Below are positions 52,651 to 62,262 of a stretch of 64,000 bases of DNA, one piece after another. Position 1 is the first letter of the stretch. Each line of letters opens with the position of its first letter. The notes under the pieces were generated by a model, which was not told the origin of the DNA, searched no databases, and worked only from the letters and a program-made list of their open reading frames with translations. The stretch comes from Aquimarina spinulae (GTDB taxonomy: Bacteria; Bacteroidota; Bacteroidia; Flavobacteriales; Flavobacteriaceae). The DNA lies in the NCBI RefSeq assembly GCF_943373825.1, contig NZ_CALSBP010000001.1:930001-994000 (forward strand), given 5' to 3'. A program made the translations under genes and the position numbers.

Positions 52651-52974
52651 TATCTTCTTTTTTTCCCCTATTTCTTTAACATAATAATGATGAAAGGTAG
52701 ATAATAGTATTGATTTTATTTTTTTTCATTAAGAGATACTTTTTTTTATTGGTTTAGTTTTTATAAAATAGATGTTAATAAATGATTATTATTTGAATGA
52801 TTTTTTATAAGATTCAGTATATTTGATCCTTCAAAATCTTCATAATTACTGGTTTAAAAAAACGAGATACGACTCTTAGATAAAATACGCTAAACAATTT
52901 AAAATAAAATGCAAAAGACCTTAAATAAAATCGGTAAGGTCTTTGATTATATTTGTAAACAGAAATAAAAAGAT
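52651..52974. other. Intergenic region with ferredoxin promoter
   Basis: 324 AT-rich bases. An inverted repeat AAAGACCTTA (52914-52923) with TAAGGTCTTT (52935-52944) stands directly before an exact -7 box TATATTTG at 52948-52955, which is 19 bases from the ferredoxin start codon. The repeat occupies the -40 to -15 zone, a suitable operator position. The rest shows nothing clear. Confidence 0.5.
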
Positions 52975-53295
52975 ATGTCAGATGTTACCATAAAAATAAA
53001 AGATAGAGAAGGTGTAGTACATGAGATACAAGCACCGACAGATATGGCTATGAATTTAATGGAGGTTTGTAAAGCTTATGAATTACCAGTAGAAGGAACC
53101 TGTGGGGGAATGGCCATGTGTGCTTCTTGTCAATGCTATATTTTATCTGATCACAAATTACCAGAAATGGGACAGGATGAAGATTTGATGTTAGCAGAAG
53201 CCTTTTATGTAGAGGATAATAGTAGATTAGGATGTCAAATCCCAATTACTCCCGAGTTGGATGGATTAGAAATAGAATTGGCCCCGGAGTCTTAA
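52975..53295 (+). CDS. 2Fe-2S ferredoxin (adrenodoxin type)
   Basis: 106 residues, one 2Fe-2S domain. The ligands are in VEGTCGGMAMCASCQCYIL and the fourth in SRLGCQIPI. The protein is acidic, ending ELDGLEIELAPES. It carries single electrons; partners could include the sulfite reductase and the ferredoxin-NADP reductase of this window, though other redox enzymes may use it. It has its own short-leader promoter with an inverted repeat and converges on the Coa1-like gene, 5 bases apart. Confidence 0.93.
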   Translation: MSDVTIKIKDREGVVHEIQAPTDMAMNLMEVCKAYELPVEGTCGGMAMCASCQCYILSDHKLPEMGQDEDLMLAEAFYVEDNSRLGCQIPITPELDGLEIELAPES

Positions 53296-53300
53296 TTATA

Positions 53301-53729
53301 TTATTCTCCCAGGATTTTAATAGATTCTTTTTTGGGTTTTTTAATTCTAACGGTAATTTTTTGATATTCCCAGTTAGCTCCTTTTTTATAGGCTACGATA
53401 TCTAGTTTAGCTTTTCCTTTGGTGCCTCTAATTCCTACGGTTAATGCAATTGAAGTATTGTGATTTGAATATTCAACTTCTCCTTCTAGTAACCGAAAGA
53501 AATCTATAGGAGATAGTTCACCTAATTTTTCAATAACACGATCGTTTTTTTTAGCTATTTCAAGAGCATTTCCTGTAAGATCGGGTTGAACATAAACAGA
53601 TCCGTATCTAAATGCAGCATTACCCGTCATCATAAAAAACACGAATATACAAATAACTATCCCTGTTGTAGGAAGCACCCATTTCCAATTTCGATTCCAC
53701 CAACTTTTTTTAGAAATTAATTCGTTCAT
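53301..53729 (-). CDS. Coa1-like cytochrome oxidase assembly family protein
   Basis: 142 residues. The N-terminus SWWNRNWKWVLPTTGIVICI leads into a single transmembrane helix (about 17-35), followed by NAAFRYGSVYVQPDLTGNAL and a small soluble domain (residues 45-130) with IEKLGELSPIDFFRLLEGEV. This matches the bacterial family named after mitochondrial Coa1 (TIM21-type fold). In mitochondria the protein helps assemble cytochrome c oxidase; the bacterial function is not established. It is convergent with the ferredoxin gene with almost no gap. Confidence 0.75.
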   Translation of the reverse strand: MNELISKKSWWNRNWKWVLPTTGIVICIFVFFMMTGNAAFRYGSVYVQPDLTGNALEIAKKNDRVIEKLGELSPIDFFRLLEGEVEYSNHNTSIALTVGIRGTKGKAKLDIVAYKKGANWEYQKITVRIKKPKKESIKILGE

Positions 53730-53996
53730 GATAGCGAATAGTATTGTTGTTAAGCTCTTTTTTATAAAGACCCCTTGTTAAATATATTTGTTGCAATACT
53801 CACAAAAGACAAAAGGTGTTTTCCTCTTGTAATAGATGTATTACACTTATATAAAATGGGGTTTTTGACCCCGTTTTTTGACCTGTTTTGATTGTATTTT
53901 TGAATTGAGAAAATAGACTTAAAACATTGTTAGGAGTATTTGTCTAATGAGAACTAACATAACTACAGTATAAAAAAACACAAAAAACAAAGGGGC

Positions 53997-54845
53997 ATGA
54001 GAACAAAAAAAAATCGATTTAATTTAGGCATTTCCATTCTTTTATTAGCAAGTATATTATTATTTACAAATTGTGAAAAAGAATCAATTGTAAACGAAGA
54101 ATTAAACACATTAAATACAGAACAAGAAGAATTCCTCACTAAAGCAAAAGAGAATTATTTGAAGGAAAACGGAATCAATATTGATATCATAGATATCGAT
54201 TGGTGTTCTATTATACCAAATTTGTCTGGGTATTATTATGCTAATGATGGAGGGCATTATTATGTTAGACATATTGGAAATAAGGTGTACTGGTTTGGGG
54301 AACATCCATCAGGTATTTGGGCCAATGTTTTTAAGGGTACTGTTAGTGGTAAAATAATTACCGGAAGTTTTTATGATGTGCCTAAAGGTAAAATAGCAGG
54401 AAGTGGGAATTTAACATTGTCTATAGGTTGTTTTGGAAGTGGTTTTACCAAAATATCCGGGAGTAATTTCGGAGGTTCAGTTTGGACAAAAACCGTAAGG
54501 CCTTCGCATCTCCCTCGTCCACGTCAGGCAGGATTTGGAGTTGTGAATGATAGCAATAATATTACCGGTCGATGGGTTGGCGATGATGGAGGTATTTACT
54601 ATATAAGACAAATAGGTAATATGGTAGTTTGGTTTGGAGAACGTAATTTTGTAAATGGTCGCCCTACATGGTCCAATGTTGCCTGGGGGAGTCGTTTCTA
54701 TAGCCAGTTATGGTTAGATTGGGTTGATGTTCCTAAAGGGAATACAAATAACGGAGGAATTCTAAGAGGATTTGTCGAAGGGCCAAATTATATATCTCTA
54801 GGGCATAATACTGGAGGTTTTGGAGGTTCAGAGCTTCGAAGGTAA
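53997..54845 (+). CDS. Lipoprotein with duplicated beta domain
   Basis: 282 residues. SPII signal with lipobox at FTNC (residue about 27). Two copies of a beta-strand domain follow: GYYYANDGGHYYVRHIGN with KVYWFGEHPSG (about 80-150), and GRWVGDDGGIYYIRQIGN with MVVWFGERNFVNG (about 190-270). Each has the pattern GxYYxRxxGNxVxWFGE. The first copy is joined to TGSFYDVPKGK and the second to DWVDVPKGN. Similar repeats occur in exported bacterial proteins without assigned function. The start is supported by AAAGGGG seven bases upstream, a rare near-Shine-Dalgarno. Single-gene unit. Confidence 0.7.
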   Translation: MRTKKNRFNLGISILLLASILLFTNCEKESIVNEELNTLNTEQEEFLTKAKENYLKENGINIDIIDIDWCSIIPNLSGYYYANDGGHYYVRHIGNKVYWFGEHPSGIWANVFKGTVSGKIITGSFYDVPKGKIAGSGNLTLSIGCFGSGFTKISGSNFGGSVWTKTVRPSHLPRPRQAGFGVVNDSNNITGRWVGDDGGIYYIRQIGNMVVWFGERNFVNGRPTWSNVAWGSRFYSQLWLDWVDVPKGNTNNGGILRGFVEGPNYISLGHNTGGFGGSELRR

Positions 54846-54869
54846 TATAAATATATACATATAAAATAG

Positions 54870-54897
54870 AGATTACCCTTTTGGGTAATCTTTTTTT
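54870..54897 (+). terminator. Intrinsic terminator
   Basis: AGATTACCC and GGGTAATCT flank TTTT, followed by six T. It ends the lipoprotein gene. Confidence 0.85.
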
Positions 54898-54927
54898 GTT
54901 AATACGAGGTGAAATTGATAAATAAAC

Positions 54928-54958
54928 TTGCATAACAAAAGGCTATGTCTTTTATTTG
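54928..54958 (+). promoter_or_regulatory. Candidate promoter of the metH transcript
   Basis: TTG at 54928-54930, 20 bases, then TTTATTTG (one base from TAnnTTTG) at 54951-54958. It would start RNA near 54965, about 40 bases before the SAM-I aptamer. Confidence 0.4.
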
Positions 54959-55005
54959 CACTTAAATTAACAGCAATTGCTGTTTAGTTCATATATATTT
55001 TAATT

Positions 55006-55107
55006 GTTATCGAGAAAGGTGGAGGGAATAGACCCTATGAAACCTTAGCAACCCTTTATCCTGTAAAGAAGGTGCTACATTCTATCCGTTGTAACGGTAT
55101 AGATAAC
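55006..55107 (+). promoter_or_regulatory. SAM-I (S-box) riboswitch before metH
   Basis: P1 is GTTATC (55006) with GATAAC (55102). The core blocks GGTGGAGGGA, ATGAAACC, TAGCAACC and AAGGTGCTA are as in the copy at 33821-33927, while P1 and the last stem differ. It should shut off the split methionine synthase and perhaps metF when SAM is abundant. Confidence 0.92.
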
Positions 55108-55114
55108 CAAAACT

Positions 55115-55135
55115 CATAGCTCAGCTATGTTTTCC
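55115..55135 (+). terminator. Likely riboswitch-controlled terminator
   Basis: CATAGC and GCTATG flank TCA, followed by TTTTCC and further T-rich sequence. It starts 8 bases after the aptamer, a fitting expression platform. Confidence 0.5.
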
Positions 55136-55256
55136 ATTTATTTTTCTTGATACACTTTCTTTACTTAAATAAAGAATTAAATAATGTTTTGTTTTTCCAG
55201 TGTTTGGTTTATACTTAGTATAGATTACGGTTGGAATACACAATAATATTTGATAA

Positions 55257-56261
55257 TTGATGAAAGACATATACAAAATACTAGAAGAGAGAATCCTTGT
55301 GCTCGATGGAGCCATGGGAACCATGCTGCAAAGGCATAAGTTTACAGAAGAAGATTTTAGAGGAGAACGATTCAAGGATTGGCCTGTTCCTGTACAGGGT
55401 AATAATGATTTGTTGAGCATTACTCAGCCCGAAGCAATAAAAGAAGTACATCGACTTTATTTTGAAGCAGGTGCAGATATTGTAGAAACCAACACCTTTT
55501 CGGGAACAACCATAGCTATGGCTGATTATGAAATGGAAGATTTGGTTTATGAACTAAATTATCAGTCGGCAAAAATTGCCAAAGAAGTAGCAGATGAGTT
55601 GACAGAAAAAGAACCTCATAAACCTCGTTTTGTAGCAGGATCTATTGGCCCAACAAACAGAACAGCAAGTATGTCTCCCGATGTAAATGACCCAGGATAT
55701 AGAGCAGTAACTTTTGATGAATTAAGAATCGCTTATAAACAACAGGTCGAAGCACTATTAGATGGAGGTGTAGATATTTTATTGGTAGAAACCATTTTCG
55801 ATACATTAAATGCCAAAGCAGCACTTTTTGCAATTGAAGAGGTAAAAGATGAAAAAAATATCGATGTTCCAATTATGGTAAGTGGTACGATAACAGATGC
55901 AAGTGGTAGAACATTATCGGGCCAAACAGCAGAAGCATTTTTAATTTCGCTATCTCATATTCCGATGTTATCTGTTGGATTTAATTGTGCATTGGGAGCA
56001 AATCAATTAACTCCTTATTTAGAAGTTTTAGCTCAGAAAGCAAGTTTTGGAATATCTGCACATCCTAATGCCGGACTGCCAAATGCGTTTGGAGAGTATG
56101 ACGAAACACCAGAACAAATGGCAGAACAGATTAAAGAATACATGGAAAAAAACTTAGTAAATATTATAGGCGGTTGTTGTGGGACCACTCCAGAACATAT
56201 CAAAGCAATAGCAGATTTAGCAAAAGATTATAAACCAAGAGTAGTAGGAGTAGAAGTATAG
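55257..56261 (+). CDS. metH: Methionine synthase, homocysteine-binding part
   Basis: 334 residues that match the N-terminal homocysteine domain of Met[17 protein letters not shown] opens the barrel; the three zinc cysteines are in [11 protein letters not shown] and [25 protein letters not shown] and [10 protein letters not shown] are also conserved. It binds homocysteine as zinc thiolate for methylation. The remaining MetH domains are in the next gene, 3 bases downstream, so the enzyme is made as two chains. It follows a SAM-I riboswitch. The start codon is about 150 bases after the aptamer. Confidence 0.93.
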   Translation: MMKDIYKILEERILVLDGAMGTMLQRHKFTEEDFRGERFKDWPVPVQGNNDLLSITQPEAIKEVHRLYFEAGADIVETNTFSGTTIAMADYEMEDLVYELNYQSAKIAKEVADELTEKEPHKPRFVAGSIGPTNRTASMSPDVNDPGYRAVTFDELRIAYKQQVEALLDGGVDILLVETIFDTLNAKAALFAIEEVKDEKNIDVPIMVSGTITDASGRTLSGQTAEAFLISLSHIPMLSVGFNCALGANQLTPYLEVLAQKASFGISAHPNAGLPNAFGEYDETPEQMAEQIKEYMEKNLVNIIGGCCGTTPEHIKAIADLAKDYKPRVVGVEV

Positions 56262-56264
56262 CAT

Positions 56265-58967
56265 ATGAGTACTAAGGAAAAAAGAAAATATCTTAAACTC
56301 TCTGGTCTGGAGCCAATGATTGTTTCTGCTGAAACGAATTTTATTAACGTTGGAGAACGAACTAATGTAGCAGGGTCACGCAAGTTTTTACGTTTAGTCA
56401 AGGAAGAAAAATTTGATGAAGCTTTAGATATAGCAAGGCATCAGGTAGAAGGAGGAGCACAGGTCATTGATATCAATATGGATGATGGCTTAATCGATGG
56501 TAAGGATGCAATGGTAAGATTTCTTAATCTTATAATGGCAGAACCAGATATTGCCCGAGTACCCATTATGATAGATAGCTCTAAATGGGAAATCATCGAA
56601 GCTGGATTGCAAGTAGTGCAAGGAAAATGTGTGGTAAATTCTATAAGCCTTAAAGAAGGTGAAGAAGAGTTTATATCACATGCAAAAGCCATAAAAAGAT
56701 ATGGTGCTGCTGTAATTATAATGGCATTTGATGAGGTAGGACAAGCAGATAATTATGAGCGTCGTATCGAAATCTCAAAACGATCTTATGATATATTGGT
56801 TAACAGACTGAGTTTTCCACCAGAAGATATCATATTTGATTTAAATATATTTCCGGTTGCAACCGGAATGGAAGAGCATCGTAAAAATGCCATCGATTTT
56901 ATTGAAGCCACACGATGGGTAAGAGAAAATCTACCACATAGTAGTGTAAGTGGTGGTGTAAGTAATGTTTCATTTTCCTTTAGAGGAAATAATACAGTTC
57001 GCGAAGCTATGCATTCCGTTTTTTTGTATCATGCAATTAAGGCCGGAATGAATATGGGGATTGTAAATCCTGCAATGTTAGAGGTGTATGACGATATTCC
57101 TAAAGATCTTTTAGAACATGTAGAAGATGTAATTCTGGATCGAAGAGATGACGCTACCGAACGACTATTGGATTTTGCAGAAACGGTTAAAGGAACCAGT
57201 AAAGAGAGGGTGGTTGATCTTTCCTGGAGAGAAGAACCATTACAGGATAGAATTACAAGAGCCCTTGTGAAAGGGATTGATCAATATATAGTAGAAGATG
57301 TAGAAGAAGCAAGGCAAATAGCAGATAAACCCATAGAAGTTATAGAAGGAAATCTGATGACAGGAATGAATGTTGTTGGTGATCTTTTTGGATCTGGTAA
57401 AATGTTTTTACCTCAGGTAGTCAAATCCGCCAGAGTAATGAAAAAAGCAGTAGCGTATTTACTTCCATTTATTGAAGAAGAAAAGAAAAAGAATGCACTT
57501 TCTGGGGGTGTCGTAAAAGAAAATGATTCTAATGGCCGCATTTTAATGGCAACGGTAAAAGGTGATGTGCATGATATTGGTAAAAATATTGTTTCGGTAG
57601 TATTAGGATGTAATAATTATGAAATTGTAGACCTTGGTGTAATGGTTCCTCCTGATAAAATTATTCAGACGGCAATCGATGAACAAGTAGATATCATTGG
57701 ATTAAGTGGCTTGATAACTCCATCTCTAGATGAAATGGTTCATCTAGCTAAAGAAATGGAACGTAAGAATTTCAATATTCCTTTATTGATTGGTGGGGCA
57801 ACTACATCAAAAGCTCATACCGCAGTTAAGATCGATCCACAATATAAAAATGCAGTAGTGCACGTTAATGACGCATCAAGAGCGGTAACAGTTGTTGGTG
57901 ATTTACTGAATAAAAGAAGCAACCAAAAATATGTAGGTAATCTTAAAGAAGATTATGAAAAATTTAGAGATGGATTTCTAAAGAGAACAAAACAAAAAGA
58001 ATATCTGAGTATCAAGGAAGCCAGAAAAAATAAATATGTAATTGATTGGCAAACCTCCGAAATTGTAACACCAAACAAACTAGGAGTTAAGGTTATAGAA
58101 GATTTTGATTTGAAAAAACTAGAACCTTATATCGATTGGTCTCCGTTTTTTAGATCCTGGGACTTACATGGTAAATACCCTGCTATTTTAACTGATACCG
58201 TGGTTGGAGAACAAGCTACATCTTTATTTAAAGATGCGCGAGAATTATTGCAAAGAGTGTTTGATGAAAAATTATTAGGAGCAAAAGCCGTATATGGATT
58301 GTTCGAGGCTAATATGGTAGATGATGATGATATTGAGGTGTCTTCAGAACAAGGAGTTTTTAAATTCAGAACACTACGTCAACAATTAAAAAAACATGCA
58401 GGAAAACCCAATTTTGCGTTGTCTGATTTTGTAGCACCAAAAGAAAGCGGAATTCAAGATTATATGGGATGTTTTTGTGTAACAACAGGTTTTGGAACGA
58501 AGGAACTTGCAGAAGCTTTTGAAGCTGATCACGATGACTATAATTCTATTATGATTAAGGCATTAGCAGATCGTTTAGCCGAAGCTTTTGCAGAATATTT
58601 ACATAAAAAAGTACGTATAGAAGATTGGGGATATGCTAATGATGAATCATTAACCAATGAAGAATTAATAAAAGAAGCCTATAAAGGTATTCGACCCGCA
58701 CCTGGATATCCAGCTTGCCCGGATCATCTCGAAAAGATAACAATTTGGGAATTACTTCGTGTTAAAGAACAAATCGGAGTAGAATTAACCGAAAGCCTGG
58801 CTATGTGGCCGGCAGCATCTGTATCTGGATATTATTTTGCTAATCCCGAAGCTCGATATTTTGGATTAGGAAAAATGAAAGAAGATCAGGTAAAAGATTT
58901 TGCAAAACGAAAGAATATAGATTTTGAGTATGCAAAGAAATGGTTGAGTCCCAATATAGTGGACTAA
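56265..58967 (+). CDS. metH: Methionine synthase, folate, cobalamin and activation parts
   Basis: 900 residues. The pterin-binding barrel (about 20-300) has [14 protein letters not shown]; the helical cap and cobalamin domain (about 370-600) have the lower-ligand motif [11 protein letters not shown] and [13 protein letters not shown]; the C-terminal activation domain has [14 protein letters not shown] with the SAM-contacting Arg. It moves the methyl group from methyl-tetrahydrofolate through B12 to homocysteine bound by the preceding protein. Split MetH is common in Flavobacteriia. A DinB-like gene and metF follow. Confidence 0.95.
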   Translation: MSTKEKRKYLKLSGLEPMIVSAETNFINVGERTNVAGSRKFLRLVKEEKFDEALDIARHQVEGGAQVIDINMDDGLIDGKDAMVRFLNLIMAEPDIARVPIMIDSSKWEIIEAGLQVVQGKCVVNSISLKEGEEEFISHAKAIKRYGAAVIIMAFDEVGQADNYERRIEISKRSYDILVNRLSFPPEDIIFDLNIFPVATGMEEHRKNAIDFIEATRWVRENLPHSSVSGGVSNVSFSFRGNNTVREAMHSVFLYHAIKAGMNMGIVNPAMLEVYDDIPKDLLEHVEDVILDRRDDATERLLDFAETVKGTSKERVVDLSWREEPLQDRITRALVKGIDQYIVEDVEEARQIADKPIEVIEGNLMTGMNVVGDLFGSGKMFLPQVVKSARVMKKAVAYLLPFIEEEKKKNALSGGVVKENDSNGRILMATVKGDVHDIGKNIVSVVLGCNNYEIVDLGVMVPPDKIIQTAIDEQVDIIGLSGLITPSLDEMVHLAKEMERKNFNIPLLIGGATTSKAHTAVKIDPQYKNAVVHVNDASRAVTVVGDLLNKRSNQKYVGNLKEDYEKFRDGFLKRTKQKEYLSIKEARKNKYVIDWQTSEIVTPNKLGVKVIEDFDLKKLEPYIDWSPFFRSWDLHGKYPAILTDTVVGEQATSLFKDARELLQRVFDEKLLGAKAVYGLFEANMVDDDDIEVSSEQGVFKFRTLRQQLKKHAGKPNFALSDFVAPKESGIQDYMGCFCVTTGFGTKELAEAFEADHDDYNSIMIKALADRLAEAFAEYLHKKVRIEDWGYANDESLTNEELIKEAYKGIRPAPGYPACPDHLEKITIWELLRVKEQIGVELTESLAMWPAASVSGYYFANPEARYFGLGKMKEDQVKDFAKRKNIDFEYAKKWLSPNIVD

Positions 58968-58982
58968 ATAAATACGAACCCA

Positions 58983-59453
58983 ATGAGTATAAAAGATAGC
59001 ATTAGAAAGTATGATGAGGTTTTTGAAGGAGAGCCATGGTTTGGTACTTCTATATTAAAATCATTAGAGCATATTCCTGCACTTTTTTGGAATGAAAAGC
59101 CGAAAAAAGTGTCGCACTCTATATCAGAACTAGTATATCATCTTATAGATTGGAGAGGGTTTGTTATCGAAAAACTAAAAGAAAATAGAGCTTTTGATAT
59201 TGATTTAAACTCTGAAAAGGATTGGAGAAAAAATGTTTCAATACGAAATGAAAAAGAAAAGAAAAAAACTCTTGAAGAATTAGTCGAAACTCAAAATATA
59301 ATATGCGAATTGCTATTAACAAAACCAGATTCATGGCTGAATGAACAAGTAGCTGGCCGTCAATATCGAAATGGATACATGGTAAATGGAGTGATACAGC
59401 ATGATATATATCATTTGGGACAAATCAATATGGTATATAGTCAATTAAAATAA
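58983..59453 (+). CDS. DinB-family four-helix protein
   Basis: 156 residues of the DinB superfamily. The three histidines expected to bind metal are in ISELVYHLIDW and IQHDIYHLGQI. ILKSLEHIPALFWNEKP is the first helix. DinB-like proteins include thiol-dependent S-transferases and many of unknown function; the location 15 bases after metH suggests a link to thiol or one-carbon metabolism, but no substrate is known. It is probably on the metH transcript. Confidence 0.82.
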   Translation: MSIKDSIRKYDEVFEGEPWFGTSILKSLEHIPALFWNEKPKKVSHSISELVYHLIDWRGFVIEKLKENRAFDIDLNSEKDWRKNVSIRNEKEKKKTLEELVETQNIICELLLTKPDSWLNEQVAGRQYRNGYMVNGVIQHDIYHLGQINMVYSQLK

Positions 59454-59601
59454 AGAATAAGGTATTTTGTAAAGAAGAGACTTCATGTTAACACTTTGTA
59501 TACGATACAGAGATATTAAAAACGTAAGTCTAAAAATACAGATAATGATAATTATCCTAATACCAAAAATGATAAACGAAGAATCAGGAATTATAGATTA
59601 G

Positions 59602-60555
59602 ATGAAAGTAACAGATCACATAAAAAAAGCTAAAGAAAAAACATTATTTTCTTTTGAATTAATACCGCCTCAAAAAGGGAGAAGCATACAAGAATTATAT
59701 GATAATATTGACCCATTAATGGAGTTTAATCCTCCTTTTATTGATGTGACTACGTCTCGGGAGGAATTTATTTATATAGATAGAGAAGGGTTGTTAGATA
59801 AAAAACTAACCCGTATGCGACCAGGTACTGTAGGTATTTGTGCTTCGATTACTCATAAATACAATGTAGATACAATCCCTCATGTGTTATGCGGTGGGTT
59901 TACCAAAGAAGAAACAGAATATTTATTGGTAGATTGTCACTATTTGGGTATTGAAAATGTAATGGCTTTACGTGGTGATGCAATGAAGGAAGAAAAATAT
60001 TTTACCCCTACCAAAGGAGGGCATAGTTATGCTAATGAGCTGGTAGAGCAGATATTGAATATGAATAAAGGAAAATTTCTTCATGAAGTGATTGAAACAG
60101 ATAACAAATCCGATTTTTGTATTGGAGTTGCCGGCTACCCAGAAAAACATATGGAAGCTCCTTCTGTAGATTCTGATATCAGAAGATTAAAAGACAAAGT
60201 AGATGCAGGAGCAGATTATGTAGTGACCCAAATGTTTTTTGATAACAAAAGATATTTTGATTTCGTGAAAAGAGCTAGAGAAGCAGGAATTAAAGTGCCT
60301 ATAATCCCTGGGATTAAACCCGTAGCAGTAAAAAGACATTTACAATTATTACCTCAGGTTTTTAAACTGGATATGCCAGATGAATTGGTGAGAGCAGTAG
60401 AGAAATGTAAAACAAATAAGGAAGTCAGAGAGGTAGGAATTGAGTTTGCAATACAACAATCTAAAGAACTGATGGAGTTTGGAGTTCCTGTATTGCATTA
60501 TTATTCAATGGGTAAATCTGATAATATTAGAAAGATTGCCGAGGGAGTCTTTTAA
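59602..60555 (+). CDS. metF: 5,10-methylenetetrahydrofolate reductase
   Basis: 317 residues. FELIPPQKGRSIQELYDNI contains the catalytic Glu region, VTTSREE and GICASITHKY follow, NVMALRGDAM binds FAD, and GADYVVTQMFFDNKRYFDF and IPIIPGIKPV complete the barrel. It makes 5-methyl-tetrahydrofolate, the methyl donor of MetH. No riboswitch was seen in the 148 bases before it, so it may be read through from the metH transcript. It ends before a strong terminator. Confidence 0.95.
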   Translation: MKVTDHIKKAKEKTLFSFELIPPQKGRSIQELYDNIDPLMEFNPPFIDVTTSREEFIYIDREGLLDKKLTRMRPGTVGICASITHKYNVDTIPHVLCGGFTKEETEYLLVDCHYLGIENVMALRGDAMKEEKYFTPTKGGHSYANELVEQILNMNKGKFLHEVIETDNKSDFCIGVAGYPEKHMEAPSVDSDIRRLKDKVDAGADYVVTQMFFDNKRYFDFVKRAREAGIKVPIIPGIKPVAVKRHLQLLPQVFKLDMPDELVRAVEKCKTNKEVREVGIEFAIQQSKELMEFGVPVLHYYSMGKSDNIRKIAEGVF

Positions 60556-60623
60556 AAAAACATTCTTTCCTAAACATAAGAGAACGGCAATTATTGCCAA
60601 TTTTAAGTATATAATTTTAGTGT

Positions 60624-60658
60624 AACCCTGTTAGATTAAGGTCTAGCAGGGTTTTTTT
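60624..60658 (+). terminator. Terminator after metF
   Basis: AACCCTGTTAGA (60624-60635) pairs with TCTAGCAGGGTT (60642-60653), one G-U wobble, 6-base loop, followed by a run of T. Confidence 0.75.
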
Positions 60659-60802
60659 ATGAACTATAAACAGCATAAAATAGTTGCTTTTTTATCAGAT
60701 TCACTGTTTACAGGGAACTTTTCATCCTGCACAAAACGGATTTTTTCACCTGTATTACTGCAGTGATAGAAAAATACTCTAAAAAACTTTAAACTAAAAC
60801 AA

Positions 60803-60965
60803 ATGAAAAATTTGAAATTCTTTGTTGTGCTATTCATTAGAGCAATGGTTATATCATGCTCTAGTGATGATGACTCTTTAACTTCTGAAACTGCAAATGC
60901 TGCAAAAAAATAAGACCTTAGGTAAAACTGTAAAAGCAGACGTTTCTGAACTTTTATATTTTTAA
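60803..60965 (+). pseudogene. Short frameshifted lipoprotein gene
   Basis: An ATG at 60803 opens MKNLKFFVVLFIRAMVISCS, an SPII-like signal, followed by SDDDSLTSETANAAKK and a stop at 60911-60913 (36 residues). Just before the stop is a run of seven A (60904-60910). In another frame the sequence continues NKTLGKTVKADVSELLYF to a stop at 60963-60965. One inserted or lost A joins the two parts. It is either a decayed lipoprotein gene or one switched by slippage in the A run. Confidence 0.5.
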
Positions 60966-61030
60966 TATGCTGATTTTAAGATATTTGTAGTGATGAAATA
61001 ATGCTAAGATAAAACCAAACCTATGAGTGT

Positions 61031-61061
61031 TTGGAAACCTCGAAGGTCTATCATACTTTTG
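61031..61061 (+). promoter_or_regulatory. Promoter of the lipid A deacylase gene
   Basis: TTG at 61031-61033, 20 bases, then TACTTTTG at 61054-61061, an exact fit to the Bacteroidota pattern. The start codon at 61066 is so close that the mRNA would have almost no leader. Confidence 0.6.
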
Positions 61062-61065
61062 CCGC

Positions 61066-62163
61066 ATGATAAAAAGGATTTATTTACTCATCTTTATCGT
61101 TCATTTTGGTACGTACGCTCAGACAGAATCTAAAATACATTATACACTGGATGTCAATAACTTTTATGGCACCATACTAAAACATAATCCCGATATTTCG
61201 CATTTAATTACGGGTCATCCATCTGGTGTGATTCTTTCCTTTCAGCGCAAAACATTTGGAGATAAAAAATGGCAACGATTATATAATTATCCTGATTATG
61301 GCGTTTCTTTTTTATATCAAGATATGGATAATGAGTTTTTGGGAAAGCATTTAGGTCTGTTTGTCCATTATAATTTTTATTTCTTAAAACGGTATCTAAA
61401 CCTTAGAATAGGCCAAGGAATTGGGTATAGCACAAACCCTTATGATGAAGATGATAATTATAGAAATGTAGCTCATGGTACACATTTATCCAGCGGAACT
61501 TATTTTTTATTACAAGCTAAAAAGGAGAACCTTATTAAGGGTTTTGGGTTACAAGCAGGTTTAGGAGTTGTCCATTATTCTAATGGAAATTCTAAGGCGC
61601 CAAATAAAAGTACTAATACATTGTTCTTAAATGCAGGAATAACCTACACATTAGATCAGGAAACCCCAGAATACATAGAGAAGGAAGAAGGAGCTCTTAA
61701 AGGAGGAGAACCAATAGGTTATGGTTTTATTTTTAGAAGTGGAGTTAATGAAAGTGATGTAGTAGGATCGGGAAGATTTCCTTTTTATACGTTTGGAGGT
61801 TTTGTAGATAAGAGATTAAATAAAAAAAGTGCCATTCAGTTAGGAGCAGAAGTGTTTTTTTCTAAAACCTTGGAGCGTTATATAGATTTTAGAGCAGCAG
61901 GAGGGTTTAATGATGGAACTACAGGGGATGAAGATGCTAAACGAGTAGGAATGTTCCTGGGGCACGAATTAAGAGTAAATAGAATTTCTGTACTTACACA
62001 GGTAGGGTATTATGTGTATTATCCTTATGATTTTGAAGGACAAACGTATCTTAGAGCAGGAGTTCAATATTATTTTACTAAAAACATATTTGGTTCGCTA
62101 ACTGTTAGATCTCATGCTGCCAAAGCTGAGGCTATGGAGTTTTCGATAGGGTATAGATTATAA
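61066..62163 (+). CDS. Acyloxyacyl hydrolase / PagL-like lipid A deacylase
   Basis: 365 residues from the ATG at 61066, which opens a signal peptide (MIKRIYLLIFIVHFGTYAQ); a GTG at 61027 lies inside the promoter. The beta-barrel region of about 40-200 matches the PagL family, with GLGVVHYSNGNSKAPNKS holding the catalytic His-Ser pair. The C-terminal half is a second barrel-like part (GYGFIFRSGVNESD to SIGYRL), longer than PagL itself. It should remove an acyl chain from lipid A in the outer membrane and so alter the surface. Confidence 0.85.
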   Translation: MIKRIYLLIFIVHFGTYAQTESKIHYTLDVNNFYGTILKHNPDISHLITGHPSGVILSFQRKTFGDKKWQRLYNYPDYGVSFLYQDMDNEFLGKHLGLFVHYNFYFLKRYLNLRIGQGIGYSTNPYDEDDNYRNVAHGTHLSSGTYFLLQAKKENLIKGFGLQAGLGVVHYSNGNSKAPNKSTNTLFLNAGITYTLDQETPEYIEKEEGALKGGEPIGYGFIFRSGVNESDVVGSGRFPFYTFGGFVDKRLNKKSAIQLGAEVFFSKTLERYIDFRAAGGFNDGTTGDEDAKRVGMFLGHELRVNRISVLTQVGYYVYYPYDFEGQTYLRAGVQYYFTKNIFGSLTVRSHAAKAEAMEFSIGYRL

Positions 62164-62262
62164 AAATACTGCTGAAATGAGCCATAACAATCGAATGGAT
62201 ACCAACCAAGATGTTAAATGGCAAATTCCATCTGACAACTAAAAAACAATAAAAAAGAACAG

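Noticed and set aside
58983..59453. DinB-like gene as a DNA-damage gene
   Set aside because: The family name is historical; the protein has the metal-binding His pattern and lies in a methionine gene set.
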